From the NCBI GenBank assembly GCA_027295475.1, contig JAPUKV010000055.1, positions 1-6,756 of the forward strand: 6,756 nt of DNA, read 5' to 3'. Of this stretch, positions 5,365 to 6,756 are shown in pieces; positions within the stretch are counted from its first letter, which is position 1; every line of letters starts with the position of its first letter. Source of the stretch: Pseudomonadota bacterium (GTDB lineage: Bacteria; Pseudomonadota; Gammaproteobacteria; Woeseiales; Woeseiaceae). The notes under the pieces were generated by a model, which made no database searches, was not told the DNA's origin, and worked only from the letters and a program-made list of their open reading frames with translations. The position numbers were made by a program, and so were the translations under genes.

Positions 5365-6756
5365 CGCCTGCCCCTTCGAGCCGCCCGGCGCCCGTTGGCA
5401 TTCTCTCCGCTCAAGCGGAAATCAATACGTTTCAAATCGAGATCGACGCGGGCAACCGTTACGCGTAATTCATCGCCGAGCCCGTATCTCGTGCCCGTCC
5501 GTTCTCCGACCAGGCACAATTCTCGCTGCTGGAAATGATAGTAATCATTTGGCAGGCTCGTGACATGGACAAGACCGTCGATCTGCAAGTCGGGAAGTTG
5601 CACAAAAACACCGAAGTTCGTGACTCCGGTTATGCGGCCATCAAAATCATCGCCGATCTTGTCCGACATGAACTGACATTTCAGCCATGCCTCGACCTCT
5701 CGTGTGGCGTCCTCTGCCCTCCTCTCGTGTGCCGAGCTGATCGCGCCAAGACGTTCCATGCTGCCGCCGTCGTATCCATGGCTGCCGGCCTTGCCGCCAC
5801 GGACAATGTGACGGATGGCGCGATGCACGAGCAGGTCCGGATAGCGGCGAATCGGAGAGGTGAAGTGCGCGTAGGCATCGAGCGACAGTCCGAAATGTCC
5901 GATGTTTCTAGGGCTGTATTCAGCATGCGCCAGCGATCTCAACATGACCATGGATATCGCCTGCGCGTCCGGACGACCCTGTACCTGCGTCAGGATCTGG
6001 TTGAACTGTCGGGGTTCGACATGCTCCGAATGCGGCACTTTGAGACCGAGACTCAAAAGATACTGACGTAAGTCGTCGAACCGATCCGGGTCGGGCTTTG
6101 CGTGAATTCGATAAAGAGCCGCAATGCGATGCCGGCGCAGGAAATTTGCCGCCTGCACATTCGCGGCAATCATGCACTCTTCGATCAGTCGATGCGCATC
6201 GTTGCGCGGCACCGATTCAATGCTCCTGACCGCACCTTTGTCATCAAGCCTGATTCGCGTCTGGGGAATATCCAGCTCGATTGCACCGCGCCGTCTGCGA
6301 GCCCTGGCCAGTGCCTTGTACAAATCATGTAAATCCCTCAGCGGCTTGTGCAAACTGCCCGACACCGTGGTCTTTGCGTCGTTCGAGAGCAATTCGTTGA
6401 CCTGCTCATAAGTCAGGCGAGCGGCCGAACGCATCAACCCCTCATAGAATTTCGACCGTGTCACTTTTCCGTCCGTGCTGATTTTCATGTCACAGACCAT
6501 GCACAGACGATCGACCTTGGGTTTTAACGAACACAGCCCATTCGAAAGCACCTCCGGCAACATCGGTACGACCCGGTCAGGAAAATAGACGGATGTCCCC
6601 CGTTTGATCGCTTCCCGGTCGAGCGGAGTGTCTTTTTCAACGTAGTGGCCGACGTCGGCAATCGCGACGACAAGGCGCCAGCCACTCCCGGATGGCGCAC
6701 AGAAAACAGCGTCGTCGAAATCTCGCGCATCAGCGCCATCAATCGTCACCAGTGGC
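5361..6756 (-). CDS. rnr: Ribonuclease R, C-terminal part (cut by the right window edge)
   Basis: Processive 3'-5' exoribonuclease of the RNB family that degrades structured RNA and takes part in rRNA quality control. About 464 residues are visible; the frame is open to the edge and begins PLVTIDG, matching the middle of E. coli RNase R (813 residues), so the GTG at 6749 is an internal valine and not a start. The N-terminal cold-shock domains are missing from the window. DGADARDFDD (visible residues 6-15) holds the metal-binding aspartates of the RNB active site. HFGLSLDAYAHFTSPIRRYP (287-306), followed by DLLVHRAI, is the RNB signature. An S1 domain spans about 367-450 (FDGRITGVTNFGVFVQLPD). 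The tail is short and arginine-rich (NGRRAARRGRR), shorter than the lysine-rich tail of E. coli. Not RNase II, as judged by the linkage to rlmB and the tail. It overlaps rlmB by 4 bases. Confidence 0.97.
   Translation of the reverse strand, partial: PLVTIDGADARDFDDAVFCAPSGSGWRLVVAIADVGHYVEKDTPLDREAIKRGTSVYFPDRVVPMLPEVLSNGLCSLKPKVDRLCMVCDMKISTDGKVTRSKFYEGLMRSAARLTYEQVNELLSNDAKTTVSGSLHKPLRDLHDLYKALARARRRRGAIELDIPQTRIRLDDKGAVRSIESVPRNDAHRLIEECMIAANVQAANFLRRHRIAALYRIHAKPDPDRFDDLRQYLLSLGLKVPHSEHVEPRQFNQILTQVQGRPDAQAISMVMLRSLAHAEYSPRNIGHFGLSLDAYAHFTSPIRRYPDLLVHRAIRHIVRGGKAGSHGYDGGSMERLGAISSAHERRAEDATREVEAWLKCQFMSDKIGDDFDGRITGVTNFGVFVQLPDLQIDGLVHVTSLPNDYYHFQQRELCLVGERTGTRYGLGDELRVTVARVDLDLKRIDFRLSGENANGRRAARRGRR

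Noticed and set aside
5535..6071. 178-residue plus-strand open frame
   Set aside because: It lies wholly antisense to the RNB and S1 coding region of rnr and its product resembles nothing I know.
6524..6749. GTG at 6749 as a start of a short rnr
   Set aside because: The frame continues upstream to the window edge as PLV, matching the interior of RNase R; the true start is outside the window.

Overview
The window is a stretch of conserved core chromosome from a gammaproteobacterium. The gene order rnr-rlmB-rpsF-rpsR-(DUF2232 membrane protein)-rplI-dnaB-alr, all on the minus strand, is the order I know from Pseudomonas and related non-enteric Gammaproteobacteria. Enterics and Betaproteobacteria usually carry priB between rpsF and rpsR; there is none here. 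Base composition is moderately GC-rich. I cannot name the genus.

Layout in transcription order (high to low coordinates): the 3' two thirds of rnr (RNase R) runs in from the right edge and overlaps rlmB (23S rRNA 2'-O-methyltransferase) by 4 bases. The rlmB stop codon lies inside a three-armed inverted-repeat element (4537-4604), which may act as a terminator. A leader of about 120 bases with two hairpins follows, then rpsF (S6), rpsR (S18), a polytopic membrane protein of unknown function, and rplI (L9). A 133-base gap with two abutting palindromes and a three-copy 16-bp repeat separates rplI from dnaB (replicative helicase). alr (alanine racemase) overlaps the dnaB stop by 4 bases and is cut by the left edge.

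Functionally the genes combine RNA turnover and rRNA modification (rnr, rlmB), small- and large-subunit ribosomal proteins (rpsF, rpsR, rplI), chromosome replication (dnaB) and cell-wall precursor synthesis (alr). They are linked by co-expression rather than by one pathway.

I find no novel multi-gene system. What deserves a second look is: an S6 protein of 239 residues (the family is usually about 95-140) whose tail carries three 24-residue acidic repeats encoded by a 72-bp tandem repeat; the three-armed repeat at the rlmB end, whose arms permit two mutually exclusive hairpins; the 16-bp repeats just upstream of the dnaB ribosome binding site; and a candidate S6:S18 autoregulatory leader before rpsF.
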